Assembly: GCA_036396755.1 (NCBI GenBank)
Contig: DASWKG010000146.1
Coordinates: 1 to 19,858 of the forward strand
From: DASWKG01 sp036396755
GTDB taxonomy: Bacteria > Actinomycetota > UBA4738 > CALAEC01
Direction of reading: 5' to 3'
DNA: 19,858 nucleotides
The notes below the pieces were generated by a model. The model worked only from the letters and a program-made list of their open reading frames with translations, did no database searches and had not been told where the DNA came from. Both the position numbers and the translations under genes were made by a program. Within the stretch, counting starts at the first letter, position 1. Each line of letters opens with the position of its first letter. Below are positions 1-5,939 of this stretch, one piece after another.

Positions 1-25
1 GCCCCCGACCGGCGATGATGTCGGT

Positions 26-46
26 GGCTCCTGGTACGCTGGAGCC
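26..46 (+). promoter_or_regulatory. Possible extended -10 promoter inside a small inverted repeat
   Basis: TACGCT at 35-40 fits the TANNNT form of an actinobacterial -10 box and is preceded by TGG (32-34), an extended -10. A transcript would start near 47, leaving a leader of about 50 bases before the ATG at 98. The box lies in the loop and arm of a perfect 6-bp inverted repeat (GGCTCC 26-31 / GGAGCC 41-46). The repeat could instead be the terminator of a gene left of the window or an operator. No good -35 is seen. Confidence 0.3.
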
Positions 47-97
47 CTCCCTCTCAGGGTGCGGTGCCTCTTGCCGCTGGATCGACGGAGGGTGACA

Positions 98-373
98 ATG
101 GTCAGCGAACCGGACCGCCACGACCTCTACCGGGGCCTGGAAGAGCAGCTCGGGAAGCGACGAGCGGAGACGTTCATGAACATGGTTTCGAGCGTGCCCT
201 GGTCCGAGGTGGCCACCAAGGCCGACCTCGAACGCTTCGCCACCAAGGCCGACCTGGAGAGCCTCGCCACCAAGGCCGACCTCGAGCGGATGGGGCGCAA
301 GATCATCATGTGGGTCTTTCCAACGGTCCTTGGGACGGCCGCGCTGGCGTTCGCCGCAGGGAGGCTCGTCTAG
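98..373 (+). CDS. Small membrane-anchored coiled-coil protein with ATKADLE repeats
   Basis: 91 aa. The ATG at 98 is chosen because GGAGG at 87-91 sits 6 bases upstream; a longer reading from GTG 59 has no such site. Residues 1-38 form a soluble head (DLYRGLEEQLGKRRAETFMNMV...PWSEV). Residues 39-65 are three 9-residue units of the form ATKADLE(R/S)x, charged and predicted helical. A hydrophobic segment (about 70-90, IIMWVFPTVLGTAALAFAAG) ends the protein, so it looks like a C-tail-anchored membrane protein with its repeat helix in the cytoplasm. Short proteins of this layout (head, 'ATKADL' helix, terminal membrane span) are common hypothetical proteins in bacteria and resemble DUF1640-like coiled coils; no function is known to me. 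It is single and converges on the hydrolase gene at 441. Confidence 0.75.
   Translation: MVSEPDRHDLYRGLEEQLGKRRAETFMNMVSSVPWSEVATKADLERFATKADLESLATKADLERMGRKIIMWVFPTVLGTAALAFAAGRLV
212..292 (+). repeat. Three tandem 27-bp units in the small coiled-coil gene
   Basis: Units at 212-238, 239-265 and 266-292 each begin GCCACCAAGGCCGACCT and encode ATKADLE plus two variable residues. The units are near-identical at the DNA level and in frame, so copy number could change by slippage without breaking the gene. Confidence 0.85.
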
Positions 374-385
374 GCCAGACGGACG

Positions 386-413
386 GCGGGCCCCTCCCGA
401 AGGAGAGGCCCGC
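386..413. terminator. Hairpin between convergent genes, likely bidirectional terminator
   Basis: GCGGGCCCCTCC (386-397) pairs with GGAGAGGCCCGC (402-413), a 12-bp stem with one mismatch around a CGAA tetraloop. It sits between the stop of the small gene (373) and the stop of the hydrolase (441). No T-tract follows, as is common in high-GC actinobacteria. Confidence 0.6.
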
Positions 414-440
414 GGTGTCCTGTGGTACCGCTTCCGGTCT

Positions 441-2321
441 CTAGCCGCGCAGGGGGACGTCCTCGAACAGGGTGAACTCGGGAACGCTCGGCAGCAGGTA
501 GTCCGAGTCGTCGGGTCCGGTGAACACGGTGATCTGAGCGTCCGAGCCGAAGCTCGCGAAGTGCCGGCTCTCGATCGTGTCGATCTGCAGCACCAGGCTG
601 TCACCCGCCGGAACCCAGTGCGCCATCGTGAAGCACTGCATCGGGAGCGTCATCTCCTCGCCCGGGACCACCGGCGACAGCGTCGCGATCCCGTGACGCT
701 GCAGCGGGTTGATCGCGCAGTAGTTCATCGGTTCGCGCTCGTCGTTGTGCACCCGGTAGAGGGTCGCGATGAGGTGGGTGATCTGGCTGTTCGAGACCGA
801 CGCGTGCAGGTTCAGCCTCGGCAGCCCCAGGAAGAACGCGTCCTCCTCGAACGGCGCCGACGCGAACTCGATGCTGCCCGTGTTCACCTGCGCCGCGGCG
901 GCGCCGGCGGTCGGCCCCAGGGTGTCGCTCCCGGTCTGCGCCGGGGGGGCGAAGCCGAGCGTGCCGTTCGACGCGTCGGGGTAGAGCGTGACCTTCGGGT
1001 AGCGACGCCACCCGTCGGACGTGAACACCTTGCCGTCGACCTTCGCGGGATCCATGACGAAGCTCGGGTCGCGGGGCTCGACGGCGTTCGTGAACACCTC
1101 GACCGGCGGCCCGGTGTCGATCTGGTGCACCACGCCGTCCGCGTCGGTCCAGGTGCGCTGCATCAGGTGGTGGTCGAACCACGCGTGCAGCGCGTACTGC
1201 CACTGGTTGAAACGGCAGTTCGGATGACTGACGCGCGCGTTGCTCGTGTTGCCACAGCTCCCGTTCGTGGAGCCGTGGTCCCACTGCCCGAGCCATACCT
1301 TGTCGCCGTCGCGCAGGATCCGATCCTTGAAGAACCACTCAGCCGCGGGGATGCGGGCCGCGTTGTCGTTCACCCCGTGGATGATGAAGATCGGGATGTC
1401 GGCGTCGGCCGCGCCCTCACGCCAGTCGCGCTTCGCGTGCCACAGCTCGTACTGGCCTGTCGCCTGGCCGGAGCCCGCCGTCAGCGAGGAGTTCTGCATC
1501 CCGCAGCCGGTCTGGGCGCTGGGGCCGCCCCGCATCCAGTTGTCGCCGGACGTGCCGCCGAGCACCGGCGCGTTGTTCACGCCCGGGGGAAGATCGCGCA
1601 CCACGGCGAGCCACTCGTAGGCGACCATCGGACCGACCCACTGCAGGTTGTACGGAACGCCCTTGGCGTACTGGTGGTCGTACATCGAGGCAAGGCCGGC
1701 GCTCGGGACCACCGTCACGAGCCCCTTGGGGCGCATCGCCGCCGCGGCGGTCTGGGTGGCGCCCACGTAGGAGTGGCCGGTCATGCCGACGCGGCCGTTC
1801 GACCAGGGCTGGGACGCCGCCCACTCGATCACGGCCTTCATGTCGCTCGCGTCCTTCGGACCGATGTGGTCGAGGCAGCCGGTCGACCGTCCGGTCCCGC
1901 GCAGGTCCATCATCACGACCGCGTAGCCGCGCGGCGCGAAGTAGCCGACCAGCCCGAGGTTGGCGGCGCCCTGCTTGGGGTCGGGGTAGATCCGGTCACC
2001 GATGCGGGTGCCGTTCGCCCCGTGGTAGGGGCTCGCCTCGAGGATCACCGGCACGGGCCCGAGCTCCGGGTACGCCGCCGGGTCCGGACGCGTGATCTCG
2101 AGGTAGATCTTCTCGCCGTCGGCCATCGGGAGATCGACGATCTCCTTGATGGTGGTGGGATAGATCGGCTGGGACAGCTTGTCTCGCTGCGCGATGTAGT
2201 CCATCGGCGGCTGCGCGGCGGTCGACTCCGCCACCACCGCGCTCGTGAGCGACCCCCCGGAGAGCATGCCCACGGCCGTGAGCACGGTCACCAGGGCGCC
2301 GCGCGTTGACACGCGTCGCAT
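441..2321 (-). CDS. Secreted CocE/NonD-family (X-Pro dipeptidyl-peptidase S15-like) hydrolase
   Basis: 626 aa alpha/beta-hydrolase. The N-terminus (MRRVSTRGALVTVLTAVGML..., cleavage probably near 28-36) is a signal peptide, so the enzyme is exported. The core contains the family's nucleophile motif GHSYVG (Ser184, GxSYxG), the acid in HGVNDN (Asp319) and the histidine in WDHG (His349), spaced as in CocE cocaine esterase and S15 X-prolyl dipeptidyl aminopeptidases. DLRGTGRSTG (139-148) is the typical strand before the oxyanion region. The C-terminal part (about 400-626) fits the jelly-roll X-Pro_C domain. The start is fixed by CCTCCT at 2326-2331 (AGGAGG on the coding strand). The substrate (acyl ester, amide or X-Pro peptide) cannot be told. 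It is the last of three minus-strand genes, 78 bases after the 72-aa ORF. Confidence 0.92.
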   Translation of the reverse strand: MRRVSTRGALVTVLTAVGMLSGGSLTSAVVAESTAAQPPMDYIAQRDKLSQPIYPTTIKEIVDLPMADGEKIYLEITRPDPAAYPELGPVPVILEASPYHGANGTRIGDRIYPDPKQGAANLGLVGYFAPRGYAVVMMDLRGTGRSTGCLDHIGPKDASDMKAVIEWAASQPWSNGRVGMTGHSYVGATQTAAAAMRPKGLVTVVPSAGLASMYDHQYAKGVPYNLQWVGPMVAYEWLAVVRDLPPGVNNAPVLGGTSGDNWMRGGPSAQTGCGMQNSSLTAGSGQATGQYELWHAKRDWREGAADADIPIFIIHGVNDNAARIPAAEWFFKDRILRDGDKVWLGQWDHGSTNGSCGNTSNARVSHPNCRFNQWQYALHAWFDHHLMQRTWTDADGVVHQIDTGPPVEVFTNAVEPRDPSFVMDPAKVDGKVFTSDGWRRYPKVTLYPDASNGTLGFAPPAQTGSDTLGPTAGAAAAQVNTGSIEFASAPFEEDAFFLGLPRLNLHASVSNSQITHLIATLYRVHNDEREPMNYCAINPLQRHGIATLSPVVPGEEMTLPMQCFTMAHWVPAGDSLVLQIDTIESRHFASFGSDAQITVFTGPDDSDYLLPSVPEFTLFEDVPLRG

Positions 2322-2399
2322 GGCACCTCCTATTGGCTAGCTGCGGGCACTCAAGGAGGTATTCGCCGTGCGGAGGTCGGTTCCCTGCCCCGGTGGGGG

Positions 2400-2618
2400 T
2401 TAGCGGGTGTCGCTGCGGGTGCGGAGCATGGCGTCGGAGAATCCCTCGACGCCCTCGAAACGGGTCCAGTCCTCGGTGTCGCGGAGGTCGGCCGTCGAGC
2501 CCTCGAACCACGACCAGAGGTCCTCGCTCTGGCCGAGGGACAGCCCCAAACGGAGCTTCCCCTGCGTCTCGGGGCCCTGGTGGCCTCGGCGCGCGAACGT
2601 CTGACCCGGATCGTTCAT
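2400..2618 (-). CDS. 72-aa orphan protein, leaderless start
   Basis: 72 aa, unrecognised. No signal peptide, membrane segment or cysteine; acidic C-terminal half with four Trp/Phe-containing stretches (LWSWFEG, DWTRFEG, EGFSDAM). A longer reading exists up to 2789, but the ATG at 2618 is preferred because a good promoter ends 7 bases before it (TACACT at 2626-2631, GGGACA at 2649-2654 on the minus strand, 17-base spacer), giving an mRNA that begins at or next to the ATG. Third codon positions from this ATG onward are almost all G/C, as in neighbouring genes, which supports real coding. It lies between the alcohol dehydrogenase (104 bases upstream) and the hydrolase (78 bases downstream) on the same strand. 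No function can be given. Confidence 0.6.
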   Translation of the reverse strand: MNDPGQTFARRGHQGPETQGKLRLGLSLGQSEDLWSWFEGSTADLRDTEDWTRFEGVEGFSDAMLRTRSDTR

Positions 2619-2625
2619 CTCCCCG

Positions 2626-2654
2626 AGTGTACGCGGCTTCGGCGGGTCTGTCCC
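2626..2654 (-). promoter_or_regulatory. Promoter for the 72-aa ORF (leaderless)
   Basis: Read on the minus strand: -35 GGGACA (2654-2649), 17-base spacer, -10 TACACT (2631-2626). The expected start point falls on or beside the A of the ATG at 2618, so no leader or separate ribosome binding site is expected. Confidence 0.5.
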
Positions 2655-2670
2655 CCTACCCGTCGGTAGG
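2655..2670 (-). terminator. Small hairpin after the alcohol dehydrogenase gene
   Basis: CCTACC (2655-2660) and GGTAGG (2665-2670) form a perfect 6-bp stem with a CGTC loop, 50 bases past the dehydrogenase stop. It lies just upstream of the next promoter, which fits a weak terminator; no T-tract. Confidence 0.3.
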
Positions 2671-2721
2671 TCCAGTAGGGCCCTGACCTGCGGAAACGGA
2701 CCTGGTTGCGTCGGTTTCGCG

Positions 2722-3753
2722 CTACGGCCTGACCAGGATCCGGACGGGGGAGCCGTCCTTCTCCGCGAGGCGGCGGACGCCCTCGGCAACCTCCTCGAGC
2801 GGGATGACGTCCGAGATCGAGCCCGACAGGTCGAGCCGGCCGGTGGCGACGAGCCGCACCAGCTCCTCGAGGTGGCGCTTCCCGTAGCCGAGGTGTCCGC
2901 GGAGCGAGGCGCCGCGGAAGCCGAAGACGACCCCCGGCCCCACGCTCAGCGGCTCGAACGTCATGCCCACCTCGACGACCCGCCCGCCGCGCCCCAGGCA
3001 CGCGAGCGCCTGCTCGACGACCGCCGCCGAGCCCACCAGGTCGAGCGCCACGTCGAGCCCGAGGTCACCGGTCGCCTCGCGGACGCGGGCGACCAGGTCT
3101 GGGGCTGCGGGGTCGAGCGCAACGTCTGCGCCGAGGGCGAGGGCACGCTCCCGCACCTCGGGGATCGGGTCGACGGCCACGATCGGCGCGGCGCCGAGGA
3201 GGCGCGCGAGCAGGAGCGCGTGGGTCCCGAGCCCGCCGATGCCCCAGAGGCCGACCGACTCCGCGGGCCGGAGCCCCGCCGTGTCCGCGAGCGCGGCGTA
3301 GGGCGTGGCGACCGCGTCGGCCAGGATGGCCGCCTGCTCCATCGGCACGCCCTCGGGGACCGCGGTGAGCGCGTAGAGCGGGACGACCACCTCCTCCGCC
3401 CAGGCCCCGTCGTAGTGGAAGCCCATCACCTCGGGGGCCGAGCACTCGTCGAGGCGCCCGCTCAGGCACCGAGGGCACGAGCCGCACGGCCGTCCGCCCG
3501 CGAGCACCACCCGCTCCCCCTCGGGCCGGCCGGGAACCTGGGAGCCGGTGCGGACGATCGTCCCCGACGCCTCGTGCCCGGGCGTGATCGGCAGCTTCAG
3601 CGCGCCGAGCGAGCCGTCGAGCAGGTGGACGTCGGAGAGGCAGATCCCGCAGGCCTCGACCTTCACGACCACCTCGAGCGGGCCGGGCTCGGGGGAGGGG
3701 ACGTCCTCGACCACGAGGTCGGTCCCGGGCCCGTGGAACCTCGCCGCGCGCAT
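2722..3753 (-). CDS. Zinc-dependent alcohol dehydrogenase (MDR superfamily)
   Basis: 343 aa, normal length for the medium-chain dehydrogenase family; oxidises an alcohol to aldehyde or ketone (or the reverse) in the cytoplasm. Catalytic zinc ligands are visible as Cys38 in CGICLSD and His60-Glu61 in PGHE, with an acidic residue (Asp146) near the third ligand position. The structural zinc site is complete: Cys90, Cys93, Cys96, Cys104. The Rossmann fold begins at VGLWGIGGLG (GxGGxG, 171-176), and Asp195 at the end of strand 2 (VAVDP) points to NAD+ over NADP+. The ATG at 3753 follows GAGGA; the open frame runs much further upstream, but only as antisense to the LVIVD gene. It is divergent from the gene at 3898 and shares a 144-base intergenic region containing the TGTGCANNTGCACA palindrome. 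Substrate unknown. Confidence 0.93.
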   Translation of the reverse strand: MRAARFHGPGTDLVVEDVPSPEPGPLEVVVKVEACGICLSDVHLLDGSLGALKLPITPGHEASGTIVRTGSQVPGRPEGERVVLAGGRPCGSCPRCLSGRLDECSAPEVMGFHYDGAWAEEVVVPLYALTAVPEGVPMEQAAILADAVATPYAALADTAGLRPAESVGLWGIGGLGTHALLLARLLGAAPIVAVDPIPEVRERALALGADVALDPAAPDLVARVREATGDLGLDVALDLVGSAAVVEQALACLGRGGRVVEVGMTFEPLSVGPGVVFGFRGASLRGHLGYGKRHLEELVRLVATGRLDLSGSISDVIPLEEVAEGVRRLAEKDGSPVRILVRP

Positions 3754-3811
3754 CGTCCTCGAATCATGCGACGAGCGCGCGCCCCGGCGCGAGCCGGCGC
3801 GGGCAAGACCC

Positions 3812-3825
3812 TGTGCATATGCACA
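3812..3825. promoter_or_regulatory. Palindrome TGTGCATATGCACA, copy 1 of a candidate operator
   Basis: Perfect 14-bp palindrome in the divergent region between the dehydrogenase (start 3753) and the LVIVD gene (start 3898). It is followed by AAGG and, 38 bases from its first base, by AATCCATCT (3850-3858), where the S8 copy has AACCTATCT at a spacing of 37. The expected transcript start near 3862-3864 leaves a leader of about 35 bases carrying the GAGGAG ribosome binding site at 3885-3890. Confidence 0.6.
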
Positions 3826-3897
3826 AAGGCGAGGCTGCTTCCTCTGGCGAATCCATCTACCGCCCCAACCCGATCGCGCTCTCCGAGGAGGCTCAGG

Positions 3898-5937
3898 ATG
3901 AAGATCCGCCGCATCGCGCTCACCGTGTCGCTGGCCATGCTCGCCGTCCCCGTCGGATCCCAGGCCGGGATCGCCGGGCCCGATGCCCCCGCCCAGGGGA
4001 TCACCTCGACCTGGGTCGAGCACGTGAAGTTCGTGCCGTTCGAGGTCTACGGGGCGACCAGCGCGCGGCTCGTCGGCAACTACTTCTACATCTCGAGCCT
4101 CCGCAGCATCTCGATCTACGACGTCACCAACCCCGAGGACCCCCAGCTCATGAGCGTGACGCCGGTCCCGAGCCAGTGGGAGAACGAGGACCTCGCCACG
4201 AACGGGAAGATCCTCGTCTACAGCCAGACGGGCAACGTGCCGCTGGTGGGCGTCGGGCAGAACCAGCTCCATATCTACGACGTGACCGACAAGGCCGCGC
4301 CGGTCAAGCTCGCGACGCTCGCTGGCGCCGGACAGCACACCATGACGTGCATCGCCGACTGCACCTACCTGTACGGCTCGAGCGGCAACATCATCGACCT
4401 CCGGAACCCCGCCGCGCCGGCGATCGTCGGCAACTGGGCCTCGAAGGCGGGCGTCCCGAGCGCGCACGACGTTCGCGAGGTCGCCCCCGGCATCGTGTCC
4501 GTCTCGAACAGCCAGGGCTCGATCCTCGACACCACGGATCCCCTCAACCCCGTGAAGCTCTCGACGATCGTCGGGACGAAGCCCCCCGGCCTCATCCACT
4601 CGACCGCGTGGGCCAACGAGGCCGAGGACCGGATCATGCTGATGGCGAACGAGAGCAACCTCACCGGGCGCTGCGGAACGAGCAACGGCGCCACCTCGAC
4701 CTGGGACATGAGCGACTGGCGCAGCGGCGACTACACGATGCTCGACAAGATGCAGGCCAAGAACGGGTTCCTGTTCGATGGGAACGCGCCCGCGAACGTC
4801 GGCGGGTGCTCCGCGCACTGGGTCGAGGCATCGCCCTCGTTCGAGAACGGCGGCATCTTCGCGCAGGGCTACTACGACCACGGCGCGCGGTTCTTCTACG
4901 CGAACGGCGCCGGCAAGATCACCGACGTCGGCTTCTACCAGCAGCCCTACGGCTGGACGTCGGCCGCGTACTGGGTGACCGACCGCATCGTCTACGCGGT
5001 CGACTACATCCGCGGCTTCGACATCCTGCGGTGGAACGGCCCGCTCCCGCAGAACCCCGCGGCGACCACCTCGGTGTCGGACATCGCGGCGACCGTGGGC
5101 GGCAGCGTCTCGGGCACCGCAACCTTCGCGGGTGAGTCCGCGTCGACCGTGCTCGCCACCGACCCGGCGGGCGACGCCGCGGTGGCGCCCGACCCCGGCA
5201 ACGCCGCCGGGGCCGACCTGATCGAGGCCTCGGTGCGCCAGCCGGAGTCGTCGCTCCCCTACCTCGAGTTCCAGTGGAAGGTGAACAACCTGCCGGGAGC
5301 CGACACCGCACCGAACGCGCTCCCCGAGGGCGTCCGCTACGTGTGGTCGTTCATGGCGAACGGGAAGCAGTACCTGGTACAGGCGAAGCTCAGCAACTTC
5401 TCCAGCACCACGGTGCCCGACGACCCGCAGGGCCACGCGACGCACGCGGGCCGCGCGTTCCAGCTCCGCGGCAACTGCGGCCCGGGCCCGGGGGGCGTCT
5501 CCAACAGCTGTGCACACCTCGCGTGGCTCGACGGGAAGTTCGACTTCGTCAACAAGACCGTGACCGTGCGCGTGCCGCTCGGCCTCGCGAACGCGCCCGA
5601 CATCAAGCCGGGTGCGGTCCTGTCGGCGCTGACGGGCACCAGCCCGTCGATCTACGCGAGCTTCCAGGCGGTCGTCACGCAGTTCAGCCCCGTGAACATG
5701 GCCGACTCGGGTGAGTGGCTCGCCGAGAACCCGTACACGATCCCGAAGCCGGCGGTCTCGCTGGGCGTCGCCCCGGCGGGGACCGACCCGAGCGCCGTGA
5801 CCTACAACGTCCCGGCGACCCTCGCCGCCGACGGCTCGTTCACCGGGTCGGTCGGGAGCGTCCCGGCCGGGTCCGAGGTCTTCGCGAAGTCGTGCTTCGG
5901 CACGAGCTGCGCGACCGGCTCGGTCGCGGTGAGCTGA
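3898..5937 (+). CDS. Secreted LVIVD-type beta-propeller protein with C-terminal beta domain
   Basis: 679 aa. Signal peptide MKIRRIALTVSLAMLAVPVG, cleavage probably about 23-26. Residues 40-382 are LVIVD-like blades: repeated '(L/I)xIYDVT(N/D)xxxPxxL' (71-84, 124-138), IIDLRNPAAP (165-174), FDILRW (374-379). Cysteines 151, 155, 259 and 304 suggest disulfides and an extracellular home. Residues about 420-560 form a second beta domain beginning DPAGDA...GADLIEASV, then a C-terminal beta-rich tail to 679. LVIVD repeats (Pfam PF08309) occur in surface proteins of bacteria and archaea, and their role is not established. ATG 3898 is chosen from GAGGAG 7 bases upstream; the frame is open further upstream only as antisense to the dehydrogenase. 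The next gene starts 3 bases after this stop, so the pair is probably cotranscribed and translationally coupled. No sorting or anchor signal is seen. Confidence 0.88.
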   Translation: MKIRRIALTVSLAMLAVPVGSQAGIAGPDAPAQGITSTWVEHVKFVPFEVYGATSARLVGNYFYISSLRSISIYDVTNPEDPQLMSVTPVPSQWENEDLATNGKILVYSQTGNVPLVGVGQNQLHIYDVTDKAAPVKLATLAGAGQHTMTCIADCTYLYGSSGNIIDLRNPAAPAIVGNWASKAGVPSAHDVREVAPGIVSVSNSQGSILDTTDPLNPVKLSTIVGTKPPGLIHSTAWANEAEDRIMLMANESNLTGRCGTSNGATSTWDMSDWRSGDYTMLDKMQAKNGFLFDGNAPANVGGCSAHWVEASPSFENGGIFAQGYYDHGARFFYANGAGKITDVGFYQQPYGWTSAAYWVTDRIVYAVDYIRGFDILRWNGPLPQNPAATTSVSDIAATVGGSVSGTATFAGESASTVLATDPAGDAAVAPDPGNAAGADLIEASVRQPESSLPYLEFQWKVNNLPGADTAPNALPEGVRYVWSFMANGKQYLVQAKLSNFSSTTVPDDPQGHATHAGRAFQLRGNCGPGPGGVSNSCAHLAWLDGKFDFVNKTVTVRVPLGLANAPDIKPGAVLSALTGTSPSIYASFQAVVTQFSPVNMADSGEWLAENPYTIPKPAVSLGVAPAGTDPSAVTYNVPATLAADGSFTGSVGSVPAGSEVFAKSCFGTSCATGSVAVS

Positions 5938-5939
5938 CG

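Noticed and set aside
212..292. CRISPR-like array
   Set aside because: Three 27-bp units are directly contiguous without spacers and are in frame within a coding gene.
330..2309. 659-residue open frame on the plus strand
   Set aside because: Antisense to the CocE-like hydrolase; Arg/His/Val-rich with no fold or motif, a usual product of very high GC third positions.
3812..3825. CRP/GlxR binding site
   Set aside because: The outer TGTG/CACA look similar, but the known site is TGTGA-N6-TCACA (16 bp); the spacing and inner bases here differ in all three copies.
3754..5517. Upstream extension of the alcohol dehydrogenase frame to 931 residues
   Set aside because: The extra part is antisense to the LVIVD gene and low in complexity; the dehydrogenase starts cleanly at 3753 with its own ribosome binding site.
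5511..5518. TGTGCACA inside the LVIVD gene
   Set aside because: Only an 8-base core without the two-base centre of the 14-mer, and within coding sequence; not counted as an operator copy.
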